In this document: piece after piece, positions 61,757-61,994 of the stretch
How positions within the stretch are numbered: the first letter of the stretch is position 1
How the letters are laid out: each line of letters starts with the position of its first letter
Assembly: GCA_945897515.1 (NCBI GenBank)
Contig: CAMDFO010000023.1
Span: 1-61,994 of the forward strand
Source: Rhodoplanes serenus
GTDB lineage: Bacteria > Pseudomonadota > Alphaproteobacteria > Rhizobiales > Xanthobacteraceae
Reading direction: 5' to 3'
DNA: 61,994 nucleotides
Made by a program: the position numbers and the translations under genes
Notes under the pieces: model-generated
What the model saw: the letters and a program-made list of their open reading frames with translations, nothing else
What the model was told of the DNA's origin: nothing
Databases searched by the model: none

Positions 61757-61994
61757 CACCAGCTCCGCCCGCAATCCGCCAATCGGCGCCGTGCCGAGGA
61801 CAAGCGCGCCGCCGTAAAGCGCCGCAAGCTCGACCACGATCGATAGTCCAAGCCCCGACCCCGGCTTGGTCTCATCCAGCCGCCAGCCGCGCTTGGCGAC
61901 CTGCTCGCGCTGCGAGGGCGTCAGCCCCGGCCCGTCGTCGTCGACCACGATCCGTACCCGCGAACCGCCGGTCGCCGGCTGTTCCAGCCCGACC
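61742..61994 (-). CDS. Sensor histidine kinase, C-terminal fragment
   Basis: The reading frame continues past the right edge of the window. The visible 83 residues are the end of an HATPase domain: VVDDDGPGLT (G1 box) and GSGLGLSIVVELAALYGG (G2 box), closing RAELVLPAG. The Asp-rich DDDGPGL and short C-terminus suit EnvZ/PhoQ-type kinases whose response regulator would lie upstream, outside the window. Confidence 0.85.
   Translation of the reverse strand, partial: VGLEQPATGGSRVRIVVDDDGPGLTPSQREQVAKRGWRLDETKPGSGLGLSIVVELAALYGGALVLGTAPIGGLRAELVLPAG

Overview
This window comes from a high-GC alphaproteobacterium, most likely Hyphomicrobiales of the Bradyrhizobium / Rhodopseudomonas / Xanthobacteraceae type. 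The evidence is inference from gene content: a cytochrome c maturation block in the order ccmI-ccmE-ccmF-ccmH followed by degP, an OmpR-type two-component pair and glnE; PleC/DivJ-like multi-domain histidine kinases; and five Bug/TctC-type solute-binding proteins with no partner transporter genes. No tRNA, rRNA, CRISPR array, insertion sequence or phage gene was seen, so the window reads as chromosome with catabolic and accessory clusters set between housekeeping blocks. Coding density is very high, and several convergent gene pairs overlap.

Layout. 0-8 kb: 3' end of a 3-hydroxyisobutyrate-dehydrogenase-like gene, a caspase-fold protein lacking both catalytic residues, MBL hydrolase, GST, a membrane histidine kinase, a DUF1289 protein, a membrane retropepsin-like protease, a TauE/SafE exporter and DusA. 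8-17 kb: catabolic genes. These are a crotonase-fold protein, an enamidase-like amidohydrolase with a PF06684 protein and a divergent FAD monooxygenase, a DMT exporter, and an operon of a Bug protein, LigB and LigA extradiol dioxygenase subunits, an SDR and a Rieske oxygenase. 17-30 kb: a CDF metal transporter with three C-terminal domains, three Bug proteins, a Tat-exported amidohydrolase with an FAD oxidoreductase, aminopeptidase N and a PAS histidine kinase. 30-44 kb: a long minus-strand block running from an unrecognised 470-aa protein through ccmI/E/F/H, degP and a two-component pair to glnE.

44-46.5 kb: a translationally coupled redox operon of two tiny membrane proteins, a diheme ferric-reductase-like membrane protein fused to a Rieske domain, and a Rieske domain fused to an FMN/iron-sulfur flavodoxin-like domain. 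46.5-52.8 kb: a cluster of creatininase/ArfB-like amidase, GTP cyclohydrolase II, stand-alone RibD-type reductase, SAM methyltransferase, GT4 glycosyltransferase, degenerate 6-pyruvoyl-tetrahydropterin-synthase-fold protein and a zinc-site-less MDR dehydrogenase. This is the best candidate for an undescribed system: plausibly a route from GTP to a glycosylated or methylated pteridine- or flavin-like compound. 52.8-59 kb: a cell-envelope glycan locus (OpgH-like GT2, FkbM methyltransferase, secreted protein, YfhO-like membrane protein) and a glycine-zipper lipoprotein. 59-62 kb: a Bug protein, a MetE-like methyltransferase and the C-terminus of a histidine kinase.

All functional calls rest on motifs and family resemblance read by eye; no database search was run.
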